From Bimastos eiseni (lineage: Eukaryota; Annelida; Clitellata; Crassiclitellata; Lumbricidae): a DNA stretch of 64,000 nucleotides. Location: the NCBI GenBank assembly GCA_959347315.1, contig OY365811.1, positions 30,137,904 to 30,201,903 on the forward strand. Reading direction: 5' to 3'. This document shows positions 25,132 to 36,299 of this stretch, piece after piece. The stretch's first letter is position 1; every line of letters starts with the position of its first letter. A program made the translations under genes and the position numbers. The notes under the pieces were generated by a model. It was not told the DNA's origin and ran no database searches. It was given only the letters and a program-made list of their open reading frames with translations.

Positions 25132-26158
25132 TGTGATATAGTTGCTACATGGGGGTCCCTATTTAGCGGGAATCGCATTCCTTCTGGGGCTCCCATTGTA
25201 GCCAATATAAGTTTGCCTGTGCATATTGTGAGATGTACTCTATTTGGTTGTTGGTTTTCATTTTTGATTTGAATTCGTATCACTGCAAACACTGGCAAAA
25301 TATTATAAATTTCTAATTGTTTTACAAGTGACTCGACAAAATAGCTCTGGACAAAATAGAAAAACGCTTCAACCTTCGAAACATTGTAAACGAAAACTAA
25401 GATCAAACTAATATCACAGCATACAAATTGATACGATTCAAAACTTCGTTGCAAATGTCTTAATCTTCAAGAAAATATCAGCGAAAACGTTGTAGACATT
25501 GCGAACGTTCAAATGTAAATCTTGCAACTGATCATCTCCAATTTTTTTAATTGAGTTTGTGGATTTCGTGCTTTTATCATTGCCATAATATATAACTTGT
25601 CATTTCATATTTATTAAGTCATTATTAGTTAATCTTGACAAAATATAATTGACAATCAATATCATGAGACCCCTCTCGCGCTGCCGTGTACGTTGTGGTC
25701 AGTTAATACCAATAATTAATAATGATTTTATCGATTGTATTGATTGTTTCATCCAACAATTACGAAACACTTTGGCTGCTTGGTCGGGGCTATTTTGTCT
25801 AGGGCCATTTTGTCTTAGACTTTTTCGGGGCAATTTTGTCATGGTTTTCTGTTGGAGCCATTTTGTCAGAGTGCCCTTTATAAATCCGCAGTAAATATAA
25901 CTACAGACAAGACGCTGATCGGATATCATTCTCAAAACCTAAGTGAAGGGTCCATGATTATTCGCTGAACATGCTATGCAGAGGAAAGGAAGATTGAAGT
26001 GGCTGACACTCCATACCTTTGGCTGCCTACAGAGCTAGATTTATCGTAATTTACTCGCTGACCATAATCCTAATTGCAGGTCTTCGTATTTCGTGCACAC
26101 CAATAAATGCTTGTATTATCACAATAAAATTAAGTTATTAATTATTCTCTGAACTAAC
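25132..26158. other. Intronic sequence of copy A, no further gene
   Basis: The 25132-25350 part resembles the GTTAGCGG...TTCTGGGGCTCCCA 3'-UTR style of LINEs in this window. From 25780 to 25875 a GGGGC-x-ATTTTGTC motif occurs four times. Confidence 0.4.
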
Positions 26159-26366
26159 CGACGCCGTCTAGAATTCTGTGAACTTTATTTCGAACGAAGT
26201 CGGTCGTAAGGATGCTGCTCCATTGCGAACAGACTCTTATAAGTCTGCTCATCAGAAAATCGGCTTTTTCTATCCACACACGTTTGGCCAGCTTCAACTC
26301 CTTCACTTCCATAGTTATGGCATTAACGAAGATACACTCAAGCACCTCAATCGGTAGGTCATGCAG
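26159..26366 (-). pseudogene. Copy A exon 3: F-box
   Basis: Read on the minus strand, the exon follows acceptor TTTTCATCCAG and ends at donor CG|GTTAGT. It is 208 nt, identical in length to copy C exon 3. It encodes LHDLPIEVLECIF, then RVCSQWSSILTTDFVRNKV. The L-P-x-E-V-L-x-x-I start and V-C-x-x-W core are the F-box pattern, with an insertion between helices. The frame is intact in this exon. Surrounding intron sequence also aligns with copy C, in inverted orientation. Confidence 0.8.
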
Positions 26367-27640
26367 CTGGATGAAAATATCACAATAATATCAGTATGAA
26401 TATTTTAAGAACCCCTTTGTGTACGAACAACGACATTGTTGATAAGATATCTTATCTTTGTCTGTTCATACCTATATCAAGAAATGCTCTTCTTGAACAA
26501 GCCATATCGGTTGTTGCATCTACATTGTGTCCCGATGAAAAGTAGACTCCAGCGAAATCTGTCATAACTCGGTCAAAACTTATAGCATTTGATTGAAATT
26601 TTTAGAACAATGATAGTGGGCATATCAGCACGAGATCCTAATTCCGTTTGGAAATGTTGGTGATTTTGTGAAGTTTATGAACATTTGATATGCAACACCG
26701 AAACGGGGAAGTTTCCAACATGGAGATAATACAACAGCCGTAAGAAAGTGAAGTTAAGTCACAACTGATGTTCAAAAAACCTCCTTGTTCAAACACACAC
26801 AATTGGCTGCCAATCCTCAATCAGACGCGCCTCGGATGATCGACGCTTCGAATGCGGGAACGATAAATGCGTTCCACCAGTACGCTCCAGATTTGATAGT
26901 CAAATCGATCGAGGTCTGGACTGTTGGGCGGCCACAGCTGAGGGGATATGAAGTCTGGTGTCTATCAGGACAGCAGAGCAGTGGTCTCACGTTCTCGGTG
27001 TATTGGGGTACTTGTCTCGTGCGTATATTGATTACGTGCGCTTTGCCAGTAAAACTGCCGATTTCATCGATCTTCTTCAACAGCTTATTAACAGACGTCA
27101 GCTTCTGTTCGGAAGTTCATTCACCAAATTGTTTGGTTTAAATTTATGTTCTTTTGTAAACGATAGATTTCTTTATCTTTTATACCAAAAAGTGACGTTC
27201 CATCGATAATGATGTCGACCGCTTATGATAAAGTAAGGGCCCATGTTGGAAACTTTCAATTTTACCAGGTACGCCAAATCATTCAATTTCTTTGCTTGTG
27301 CCGCAACATTCTAAGCCAAATTTTGCGATTTTATTCGAAAATGATGTGGAAACTGCACATGTAATTTTATTGATATAAGTTTAATCTTCAAGACGTTTTT
27401 GAAAAACGTTTATGGGTCTACTTTTCGTCAGGACACAGTGTATGCCTACATGTAGTATTGGAACTACTCTTCCTGTTTCTGTACGCTGTACTTAGTCGCT
27501 TATGCCATTTCGTTCTCGACTTAGAATTTATTCCGTTCAAATTGCTTATCCACAATAGGTTTCTTTCCTGTTTTGCGGGTTGATCTTCTGTATATTGATT
27601 ACGGCCTGATTTTAGTGCGCCTTGTGTTATACACCGGTGT
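26367..27640. other. Intronic sequence of copy A without a recognised element
   Basis: An inverted pair, AAGTTTCCAACATGG at about 26711 and CCATGTTGGAAACTT at about 27241, brackets 530 bp. This could be a small inverted-repeat element, but no target duplication is clear. Confidence 0.35.
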
Positions 27641-27654
27641 AAAGACTTCAAGTT

Positions 27655-27735
27655 ACCCCCCATTTCAGGTTACCCCCGGTAATATGAAATCGATTTCAGA
27701 TTACCCCCTTAGAGTTCACATTACCCCCTCTCTGA
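27655..27735. repeat. Short array of 'CAAGTTACCCCC / CAGATTACCCCC' units, left
   Basis: Four or five diverged units end in TTACCCCC, with an ATGAAATCGATTTCAGATTAC near-palindrome. They are related to the longer array at 30535-30745, on the other side of a LINE nest. Confidence 0.7.
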
Positions 27736-28506
27736 ATGAGTCTAAATGTTAAATTGTTATGATTTGAACTAATGATAATCAGTCTGCTGAATAAAACACT
27801 TGACGCATATAAGATAGAAGTGTGAAACGTGTGAAAAATAAATAAAAGTCAGAGAAATGTAAATTGTATGAAACCAGTAATACACGTGATCAAAGAGCAT
27901 ATGATATAGGATGATTTGATCTCAGAAGTCATCGATAATAACGAATTCTCTGTAGGTATATCTCTAGACCTTGCAAAAGCATTCGATACTGTGAATCACA
28001 ATGTCCTCCGAAAACATAGAGAACTAAGAAGTGAGAGGTGTCCAATTAAATTGGTTTGTTAGTCATTTTGATAATCGCTCCCAATGAGTTCACTGCAATG
28101 GCACTATATCTGACAGGGCTATTATTACCTATGGAATTCCACGAGGTTATTATCGTGTGCCACTCCTATTACTTTTTTTATATAAATGACCTAGCTCATG
28201 TGTCCTCTACTATAATATAGTAGAGGACACACGCTGACGACACTAAAATGTTTCTATCGCACAAATCGTGGGCAAAGCTGCTTGCAACTATTAACTTGAA
28301 GCTATCAAAAGTAGTTTATCGATTTTGTGCAAATAAACTCACGATCGACCTGGATAAGACCAATTTTATTATATTCAGTTTCCATTGGAAAATTGTACCA
28401 AAGGATATTAGTATCAACTTAAAAGTCGCACCCATCAGCCAGGTAAAGTCCGTCAAGTTCCTAAGGGTGTATGTTGACCACCATCTATCCTGGGTGGTAC
28501 AAATAT

Positions 28507-28735
28507 GCACGTGTGGCACGGTGGCCGAGTGGTTAGAGCGGTCGGCCCATAACGCTCAGTGTGCGTTGAGTGAGCGGGTTCGATCCACGTCCGAAAAGTC
28601 ACTGTGCAGGGACTTGAGTAAGTCCTTCGCACACAATTTCTCTGCAGTACAATTGTAGTTGCGTCGTCGAGACGTGTGCACTTCTGAATAAAAAAAAGGT
28701 TGGAAGAAGGCCGATATCAAATTTAAGAATTAAAA
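28507..28735 (+). mobile_element. tRNA-derived SINE, most complete copy
   Basis: Pol III box A (TGGCCGAGTGGTTAGAGCG, 28522-28540) and box B (GGTTCGATCC, 28577-28586) stand 36 bp apart, as in a tRNA with a long variable arm (Leu/Ser class). A body shared with the copies at 13.3 and 50.7 kb follows (GTCGTCGAGACGTGTGCACTTCTGA, here as CAGTACAATTGTAGTTGCG etc.). The AT-rich tail ends near 28735. It is inserted into the RT domain of the 27.9-29.9 kb LINE and is therefore younger than that LINE. Confidence 0.85.
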
Positions 28736-29165
28736 AATATTGATCTCTTTGCCAATGAAATAGCCAAAAACATCGGGTTACTATCCGGAGTTTCTCACAT
28801 TATCCCTAAATCTATTAGACTTCAACTATATTTACTACACTCTGATTTAATGATTTACCAGTATTTGGTCTTCCAATTACACATCAATGCTTAAAAAACT
28901 TCTGGTTCTACAAAAAGGCGATATAAATCATCATAGCCTACGATCATAGGTCTTATATGGCAGGTGTCTATAGAAGTGAACACACTGACCCAATATTTAA
29001 GGATCTTCAATTAATAAAATTAGACTGAATAAAAATACTTCAAATCGGTATATTTTTTACCGTTATGAGCACTGTCTCCTACTATTTATCCACGGGTTCA
29101 GACATCCAAACCTATTGCATCACAAATCCCGCACATACCGCCCTGTTAGAACCCGGACAACCACG

Positions 29166-29427
29166 TAAAATTTATTGGAGGTATTGTATTTACACATTTC
29201 TAGAGCGCTTCTAGTAGGGTGAACCGTTCAGAAGCGCTGCCAGTGCGCAAGTACCCGCGAGAAGTAGGTTTTGAGAAAAGCAGAAGAGAATGAGAGACTA
29301 TCAGGTAGAATTTTGGAGCGAAAAGATGGAGAAAACCCATTCCACAGAGAGGGACCAATTGAAGCAAAGGATGGAGACTGAGCCATTGTTGTTCTAGTTC
29401 GAGGATAAAATTTTGTCTTAGATCTTC
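29166..29427 (-). mobile_element. CR1-type LINE 3' fragment nested in another LINE
   Basis: The minus-strand frame contains FASIGPSLWNGFSPSFRS and a short basic end, the CR1 terminal motif. Plus-strand LINE coding sequence is found on both sides, indicating insertion. Confidence 0.65.
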
Positions 29428-29879
29428 GGGCCCGTTAATCTGGTACGCTCTTCGGCTAGTTCTTCTATTACCCCTCAGTCACTTAAAAACAAGTTGCATA
29501 CTTTTTAATGACCATGTCAGATTCCCACAGGAATCGGTCTATGACATATCAGATTTTATCACTATGGCTATTGATCCCACTCGGGTCGCCCATGCACATC
29601 TCCCAAATAGTTAAATTAGTTAACTAGTCAATTTAAGAATTCTCTTTGTTTCTGAGAACTGATTGATTTCTCCCAGTGCGCCTAGAATAGAAACAATGTG
29701 AAATTGTAAATACGGCGGATTTAATTTCTGTTGGCAATTCTGCTACTTTGACGTCCCTTCTAGCAGGATTTCAATCCCATTCGGGGCTCACTCTATAGCC
29801 TTTAGTTTTATGATTTTGTGTTCTTTATTTTTGCTGCCTGTTGTGGCTACAAATAAACAAACAAATTACTGGTGATGAG

Positions 29880-30240
29880 GGCTGTGAAGGTCAAAAGAGC
29901 CAACTTCAATGTTATTCTGAATTCAACAGGAAGAAAATTCAGCTAGTGGAGTAGGACATGTAGGTGGTGGGACACTCAGCACTACTCGAGCTAAGGTGTT
30001 TTGGATACGTTGTAGCCTTTTGAGTTCCAGGTCTGACAGACAGAAAAAAGTGAATTAGCATAATCGAGGCGAGAGGAGTCAAGTGAGCAGGCTATGGTTT
30101 CCAACATATCTTTAGCCGACCTAATGTGACAAATTGCCCTGATGTAATTGAAACAAGATTTACAAAGGATTGTTATGTGAAGTCGAAATGTGAGCTTGTT
30201 GTCTAGCGTAACCCCAAGTGTTTTGACAGTTTCAGACATA
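29880..30240 (-). mobile_element. CR1-type LINE RT fragment
   Basis: The minus-strand frame has VKTLGVTLDNKLTF, IRAICHIRSAKDMLET and SSRLDYANSLF. After a frame change it reads LQRIQNTLARVV. These are consecutive CR1 RT C-terminal motifs. Confidence 0.75.
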
Positions 30241-30534
30241 TCACTTGCTGTATACGTAGACCTGATTGTTAAGTATTATAGTATAGCAAAAGTCTCAACG
30301 TCATTGCCCCAGGTTCCAAGGTGGGCCACATTACTTGCGTTTATATATTCAACAATACCAGAACAGCTGCCCAATTTTAGGTTGTTAATTAAAACGAACA
30401 TAAGCACTAATGACAAATGTATTATCTCGCTAAATAATCAATCATATGCATCTAAATAAGCTAAAGCGAAAAGCCTAACTGTTTTCAGTGGTAATTTGAG
30501 GCGGGACGAGTGGCCTTCAAGCTACCACCGTCTT

Positions 30535-30745
30535 CGGTAGCTTCCAGCTGATTTCATATTACCCCTGGAGTAGGCCTAATCTGAAATCGAAGGGGGTAAC
30601 TTGAAATCGCCTTCAAGTTACCCCCGGGTGTAACTTGACATCGATTTCAAATTACCTACCGGTAACTTGAAATGGACTTCAAGTTACCCCCGATGGTAAC
30701 TTGAAATCGATTTCAAGTTATCGGGGGGGGGGGGGGGGGTACGGT
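30535..30745. repeat. Palindromic TTACCCCC/CTTGAAATCG array ending in a G homopolymer
   Basis: Repeated units of the form TAACTTGAAATCG-ATTTCAAGTTACCCCC. The last unit contains a perfect 22-bp palindrome at about 30699-30720, AACTTGAAATCGATTTCAAG plus TT. It runs straight into an uninterrupted G run of about 18 bases (about 30722-30740). Confidence 0.85.
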
Positions 30746-30774
30746 GAATGGGGGGTAATCTGACTCATCGTCCC

Positions 30775-31027
30775 GTTTGCCCGTATAACTACTAAACGAA
30801 ATCGTGCCTTCTCAGTGGTTGGCCCCTCTCTCTGGAATACACACCCGATGGCTTTGCGGTTATCTCCAGGGTTTACTCGGACACTTTTTCTACTACTCTT
30901 AAAATTGTTCTTTTTATGCGCGCCGCGGTCGGTAGCGCTCCTGAGCCTTGAAGGGGCGCTATATACATTCTTGTAATGAATGAATGAATGAATGAATGAA
31001 TGAATGAATGAATGAATGAATGAATGA
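30775..31027 (+). mobile_element. CR1-type LINE 3' end with (GAAT)n tail
   Basis: The plus-strand frame reads RNRAFSVVGPSLWNTHP, the typical A-F-S-V-x-GP-x-LWN motif. A 3'-UTR with AAGGGGCGCTATATACATTC follows, then about 12 ATGA/GAAT units to 31027. Confidence 0.8.
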
Positions 31028-31379
31028 CACTGTCGAGGATACAAATTCAATTCAGACCCACGAAATAGCAATTGTGAATAGCAATACAGGTCTAAAATGT
31101 TGCTTTCTATAAGGTATTTTGAATAATCATTTTAAAAGTAGTATCAAGATACTATTTTTTGCATTTCTATAAGACTCTTTAAAAGTATTGTAACAAGAAT
31201 TATTTATTTTCGAAATAACTTCCGAAAAGCATTTTATTTGGCAATTTAGAAATACTTTTCAAAGTATTTTGCTCATCATTGGTTGTCATTGGCCGTCGTT
31301 AAACTCTGGATCCATCCATTCACTAACTTTGGATCAATGAAAGATTTGTTGCTTGCATTTTCGTGCGATATTAGCTTAC

Positions 31380-31438
31380 CATTGTTTCGCATAACGGTGC
31401 AAGTTTTCTACGTTTAACATTGTCATCTTGTTGGAGTG
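31380..31438 (-). pseudogene. Copy A exon 2
   Basis: The minus-strand exon is flanked by acceptor TTTTCTTGTAG and donor ATG|GTAAGC. It is 59 nt, the same as copy C, and encodes QQDDNVKRRKLAPLCETM with a basic nuclear-localisation-like KRRKL. Both splice sites are intact, unlike the copy D counterpart. Confidence 0.8.
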
Positions 31439-31449
31439 CTACAAGAAAA

Positions 31450-33060
31450 CAAACAAATAGAACATTCATTGTATACTGGAAGATCGTCCTTCCTAAGATG
31501 ACCAAACATTTTTAAATGTTCTGCACTTATTTCTTAATTATTATTTATTAATTATTTATTTCTGACTTAACGCTAGATATCAATTTCTAAAGTTTGCCGA
31601 TTGAGTTTTGGACCCCATCAGTGTCGTTGGCACCATATGTCTGGCAGGGGCACGCGCCTCTGCAATTTCTAAAACTTAACGCCACGAGGAACACACAGTC
31701 ATGTTTTCAAAATTTCCATGATTACAAAGGTATTTTAATAATTTTACTAGTCAACTGATTTAATACGGGTTTAAAGACCCCAGTTTTCCTTTTGGATTCA
31801 CTATTACTCACTCACATTAATCGGTAAGGCCTTACCGATCAAAAAATAATAATGTCCGGAAATAGACAAGAGGAAGACCAAGAACAATGATCCTGTACTG
31901 GACGATGGAAATGGGTGATACAAGGAGATGAAGGAGGAGGTCCATAACAGAGTGGAGTGTCGATATTGGACATACGAACCTACCTATATAGGGAAACAAA
32001 ATGAAGAAGAAGAAGGCCATGTGCCTTTACCGATCACTAGTATCAATTCTTACGAAGAGAAAGTTAGCAACCATGCTTAGAAAATGGCGCGGCGAATAAG
32101 ATATCGAACCATTCTTCAGGCCTAAGATTAAAAGAATCTTTAGCCGATACCTCGACTGGCAGATCTGTAGACTTGACCCAAGATAAGATAACACAATTTG
32201 GCAAAACGGCTTACGAGCCACTATGTGTCAGAAAAGACTGAACCACATCGACTTAAGAGAATGTTTGGCTGAAGTTATTTTAACAGCTTTTGCATTGCTC
32301 TATCAAGGCAATCAGTCTATCCGTGAGTGTATTTTGGCAAACGTTTTTATATTCTATATAGACCAAATTCAATTCTAGCTCAATATTGACTAGAGCACGT
32401 TATTCTGCAAATATACACAGCTCTGTGTAAATAGGCCTTAGGGGAACACAACTGAAAAGGAGTAGGACAAAAAATTGCGGGTAAACATTTTTTTTACCCC
32501 AACTTTCGAAACGCCGCCGGCGCCAATTTCACAAACGAAAGTAATTATCTGTCCGGTTTGAATTGCAACAAAAATGTCACCAACAAATAGTTGACGACAA
32601 TTTAATGGTTAATGGACAAAAAGCTAACGAACGCTAACTAAATTTCTTGCCTCTTGTATTTGGTCAAATAGAAGTTGGATTGATAATAATAATAATACCT
32701 GCAAATCTAGTTTCTGATTCAGCAAGAACCGTTCTTGTCAATTCAACTTCTATTTAGGCAAATTCTTTTCAATAATCCAAATTTTATATCAGCAGGCATT
32801 ATATTCATCTAAATGGCATATGTTTTGGAAGAATTTAGTTTACCAATCCAACTTCTATTTCAGCATAATTAATATCATCAACCCAACTTCTATTTTAACG
32901 AATACAGTGGTTCATAGTGCGCGAACTATGGATTGCTCTATTTGTCGTCGACTTATGTTGGTGATCTGCCTTTGCAATCTTTAGTTCTTAACTTGTTGAC
33001 ACTAACTGCAGGCACTTCCTTTTTTGCACTTTAGGCACTGGCGATATTATAAAGAAAACA
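31450..33060. other. Putative intron 1 of copy A and unassigned sequence
   Basis: A GRPRT-like block on the plus strand at about 31870-31890 hints at an old LINE C-terminus. A CAACTTCTATTT motif recurs from 32665 to 32895 (three direct, one inverted). No intact copy of exon 1 is seen. Confidence 0.4.
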
Positions 33061-33165
33061 CTATTCGATCGGTGCCAAAATGCTGGACAAACTGAACAGG
33101 AGCGTCTTCCAGAGGTTACTAAGCGCGATTTCAAAAGTAAACCACTTAGTCCAAAAGCCAAATAT
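33060..33165 (-). promoter_or_regulatory. 5' flank of copy A (homologous to copy C and D flanks)
   Basis: Minus-strand sequence with GTTTACTTTTGAAATCGCG and CAGTTTGTCCAGCATTTTGG aligns with 41275-41340 (+) upstream of copy C and with 51430-51500 (-) upstream of copy D. It marks the family's shared promoter-proximal region. Confidence 0.6.
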
Positions 33166-33169
33166 ATAT

Positions 33170-33830
33170 ATATATGTATATATAAACAATTATTATTAAA
33201 ATATTTTCAAATTAAATAATTTACTGAATCGAGTGAATCCTTTAAAACAAGTAATGGAGCCTGGAAGGTATAATTATGTATTGTGACGTAACAGATTGGA
33301 CGCGTTATCTTACATGTTGTATCACATGTCTGACATCTTATTATGGGCATCGCCTTCACAAACCTCTGGTAGACGCTGCTATTGTCTTATTACGGCCCAT
33401 CCACGTATTACGTACGCAAGGAGGGGAGGGGTTTCAAAATTCGACGATTTTGCGGACGGGTGTGTATGTCGGGGAAGGGGTTCAGAAAAATGTGTAGGCC
33501 TATGTGCGCAAATGCAACTGTCTAATTATCAAATGGCCCTACATACGCGTGAAGGAAGGTGTCCACAAAATGTACGCGGTGCAACAGGATTAAAACTTAT
33601 CCCTTCATTGATATGCCGATAACACCCATACATTTTATCTACACCAAATTCGATTGACCGTTGCCCGAGAATTAAAAAATTGCGATAAAAAAAATTCAGA
33701 TTTTATATTCATTATTATTAACACTGCCGCTGCATCGAATTTGCTAATCCACCGTGGGCTGTTCCTTTGTTTCAACGGACCGATCACCTGGGTGTTGAAC
33801 TGATATTGGTTCTGCTTCGGTATCAGCATT
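33170..33830. other. Unassigned sequence
   Basis: A short ATATATATATGTATATATA tract at 33166-33185, then no recognised gene or element. Confidence 0.4.
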
Positions 33831-33834
33831 GTAT

Positions 33835-34405
33835 ACTAGTGAATTATAATGAAATTTACAATAGTACTGGTATTCTAGCTCTTCGTCGAGTAATTCCCTT
33901 AAAATTAATGAATTTATGTATAAATACAATCTATTACCGCCTATATTTGCTAGTCATTTTACACGCACTTCTGACATTAATCCTTGCAGCAACCGTTCCT
34001 TTCTCAATTATAGACCTATCTTACGTAGAACAAATACCCATCAATTCTCTATTAAATACATTGGACGCATCACTTGGAATATGAGACCAATTGAAATTCG
34101 TCTATTCAGCAATGTCAGAGTTTTTAAAAATAAAAATAAACAATTGTTAACTACCCCTCTAAGTAGCCTAATTAGTACATGTACCAACAGCATTAGTTAC
34201 CTAGTTAAGATGATGAATTATATTTAATTTTCTGTACCTGTTGCTCATTGTTAAATTGGAAAGAGTAGTACCTGTTGGAGGGACCAATCGGTCCCTTAAG
34301 TGTTTGTACTTTACTACTTTCCTTATTATTCCTCGTATTACTGTTTTCATATGCATTCTAATTCTTGTGTTCAACTGTTTGAGGTGAATAATAAAACATA
34401 TGGTT
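33835..34405 (+). mobile_element. LINE C-terminal fragment
   Basis: The plus-strand frame at 33900-34165 has FMYKYNLLPPIFASHF, NYRPILRRTNTHQFSIKYIG and ITWNMRPIEIRLF. These are the counterparts of the last 90 residues of the LINE at 18.8-22.0 kb. The 3'-UTR has GGACCAATCGGTCCCTTAAG and AATAATAAAAC near 34390. Confidence 0.8.
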
Positions 34406-35370
34406 AGACATAGATGCTTCAGAAGTGACTAATTTACACCACACACTGATGTACCTTCTCAAAGATTGGTCTTCCCTTTGTTTGTTTGTCTGTCTAACTA
34501 AAAACTCGCGAAAGAAATACTCCAGCGATGTGCATATTTTTGCACAACCGGAATTTATTGGTCAGCGAAAACATTTATAGCTAACAATTTTTTTGAACTC
34601 GGATAATAAAATTATATATGGACATTGTTACTTCCGATAAGGCGACATTGAAGACCAATAAGATATCAAATGGAACATAAATGTAAGTAGAGCAACAGGC
34701 GAGGGCCGCTGAGAGAAATTCCTGATCCCTGGCAGGACAGTCACGGACCTCTAAACAACACGTAGGCTTGTCATTAGAAAACATAGAAAAATAAAAAACA
34801 AATCTTATGAACGTCGCTTTTCTCGTGAGCTTGTACTTTATCGTACAACTAACCCGAGGCGGATTGTACAATTTTCCAGCCCTCGGCCAAGATATGTATG
34901 TCGCGCCTCCCAAAATTTAAGTTGCTTTGACCACCGTTGATCATCTGACAAAATTTATCTGTGGGATGCTGCAAGGTCACTAAATAGTGTGCGGGATAAA
35001 TAGAACAGCCATTCCATTTCTTTACTCCACGCCAAGCAATCTCTGTCATAAACTTCTCAAATTTTTTGATTACCTTAAGAATGATCTTCGGAGAAGATCT
35101 CTTCCATTGCATGGAAAACAGTCCGGATGTCTATAGGAGGAACGTTTCGTATTAGGCCTAGCCTACTTTTTCTATCATTTGTGCATGTAGGTCCTGGTGG
35201 CAGAGTGCTGACATCAAATCCAGGCCATTCTACAGATTCCATAATTTCAAAATTTTCATCAATTTTATTCGTAGGCCTACTGTCATCTGTTTGGAATTTT
35301 GACGCGACCACTAACTTCATTTTTTCATACATTCGGTTATGGTCATGTGTGCTCAATTCCTTAGAATCAA
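34406..35370. other. Unassigned sequence
   Basis: No exon or element identified. Frames around 34850-35400 on both strands have no family I recognise. Confidence 0.35.
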
Positions 35371-35371
35371 T

Positions 35372-35957
35372 CAAGGTAGAAGTGATAAAGAGTTGCACAT
35401 CAGCCGCACGTCTGTTAGAAGATTTGCCAAAGAAGATCTGAACCTCATCGCTTCACGTCTTGTCCCTGGGCAAATTATCACCGATGCAATAATGACCCCA
35501 ACCAGTTCATCAAAACGTGAGAAATAGACTCAGAATATGCGTGGTTACTGGTGATAGACACAGGTTGTGAAACAACATGATGTTTGTTCAGATCTTCTTT
35601 GTCAAATCTTCTAACAGACGTGCGGCTGATGTTCAACTCTGCTGAAATTCGCCGAGTACAAAGATGATTTCTGATGTTGCTATTTTAAAACAAGTACTTG
35701 AGATGTGACTTCATCAAATCGTTTTTGTAACATTTTGCTATGTAAAATGTTTTTTGACTATCAAAAATCACTCACTTAAAGTGATATGACTTTTGTTCTA
35801 TGTGAAATATGTTAGTCAAATTTGGCGAATACTTATAAATGTGAATTATCTTTGCTCCTATGAAATTTCATTTACTAATCTCCATAGTTTTTGGCCGAAA
35901 TATTAGCAAAAAACCCGATTGGGTTACTTTTTAATGGCCCACCCGGTATATGTATTT
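35372..35957. mobile_element. Mariner/IS630-type transposon remnant with inverted HTH segment
   Basis: At 35391-35446 the plus strand encodes LHISRTSVRRFAKEDLNL, a transposase-type helix-turn-helix (I-S-R-T-S-V-R-R). The same segment recurs in inverted orientation at 35586-35640, where the minus strand reads RRISAELNISRTSVRRFDK. The region ends at 35940-35955 with GGCCCACCCGGTATA, a mariner-like terminus; the MITE at 46439-46949 ends in the same way. No catalytic domain is seen. Confidence 0.55.
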
Positions 35958-36248
35958 GAGTATACTTGCACTTGTCCAAAGGTGCAAATGTCTGTGTATG
36001 TGCATAAGAGAATCTGTGCATATGCATTAATGCGCGTATGCATGTATAATTATATGTTCGTGTGTGTGCCTGTATGTATGACTGCATGTATGCATACATG
36101 CATTGCATGTAAGTTTTCGTGCAATAAGACTCTCAATACAGCGCCTTTAAATTTCCTGTCGAAGGCACAACGAGCGATTGTTTGGCGTAAAGGCGTAATA
36201 TTTTCAAAGGGATCAATAAAGACCTAAAATATTGCCTCATCCATGTAG

Positions 36249-36290
36249 ACTTATATTATTGTTAATAGAACTATATTATTGTTAATAGAC
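36249..36290. repeat. 21-bp direct duplication
   Basis: TATATTATTGTTAATAGA occurs twice in tandem. Confidence 0.7.
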
Positions 36291-36299
36291 ATATAGAGA

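Larger units (their letters stand above)
27905..29875 (+). mobile_element. LINE copy (CR1/Jockey group) with two nested insertions
   Basis: RT motifs read on the plus strand are DNNEFSVGISLDLAKAFDTV (27945-28003), YINDLAHVSSTI, ADDTKMFL and a KLTIDLDKTNFIIFS block. They continue to an IAKNIGLLSGVSHIIPKSIR block after 28735. A tRNA-derived SINE (28507-28735) and a minus-strand CR1 3' fragment (29166-29427) interrupt it. The C-terminal part resumes after 29428 and ends at ACAAATAAACAAACAAA near 29870. A perfect 15-bp inverted repeat sits at the catalytic motif (28200-28230). Many stops make the copy inactive. Confidence 0.8.
17683..33165 (-). pseudogene. F-box/beta-propeller gene, copy A (TE-expanded, late in-frame stop)
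   Basis: This is a divergent paralogue of the intact gene at 41435-47885. Three exons are recognised: exon 2 at 31438-31380 (59 nt), exon 3 at 26366-26159 (208 nt, F-box) and exon 4 at 18551-17683 (869 nt, propeller). Exons 2 and 3 have the same lengths, phases and splice sites as copy C. Exon 4 opens with LEILHESS-like residues and stays open until a TAG at 17802-17800. The same frame then continues for 38 conserved codons to TGA at 17683-17685, in register with copy C. Upstream homology to copy C and D promoters (33060-33165) marks the 5' end, but I could not find a credible exon 1; its start codon region near 32960 seems decayed. Introns 2 and 3 are about 5.0 and 7.6 kb, filled with LINEs. 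It is either a recent pseudogene or makes a slightly shortened protein. Confidence 0.7.

Noticed and set aside
26785..27209. Open frames on both strands possibly from an LTR retrotransposon
   Set aside because: Only a vague resemblance to a Gypsy RT segment on the plus strand; no catalytic motif, LTR or tRNA-primer site.
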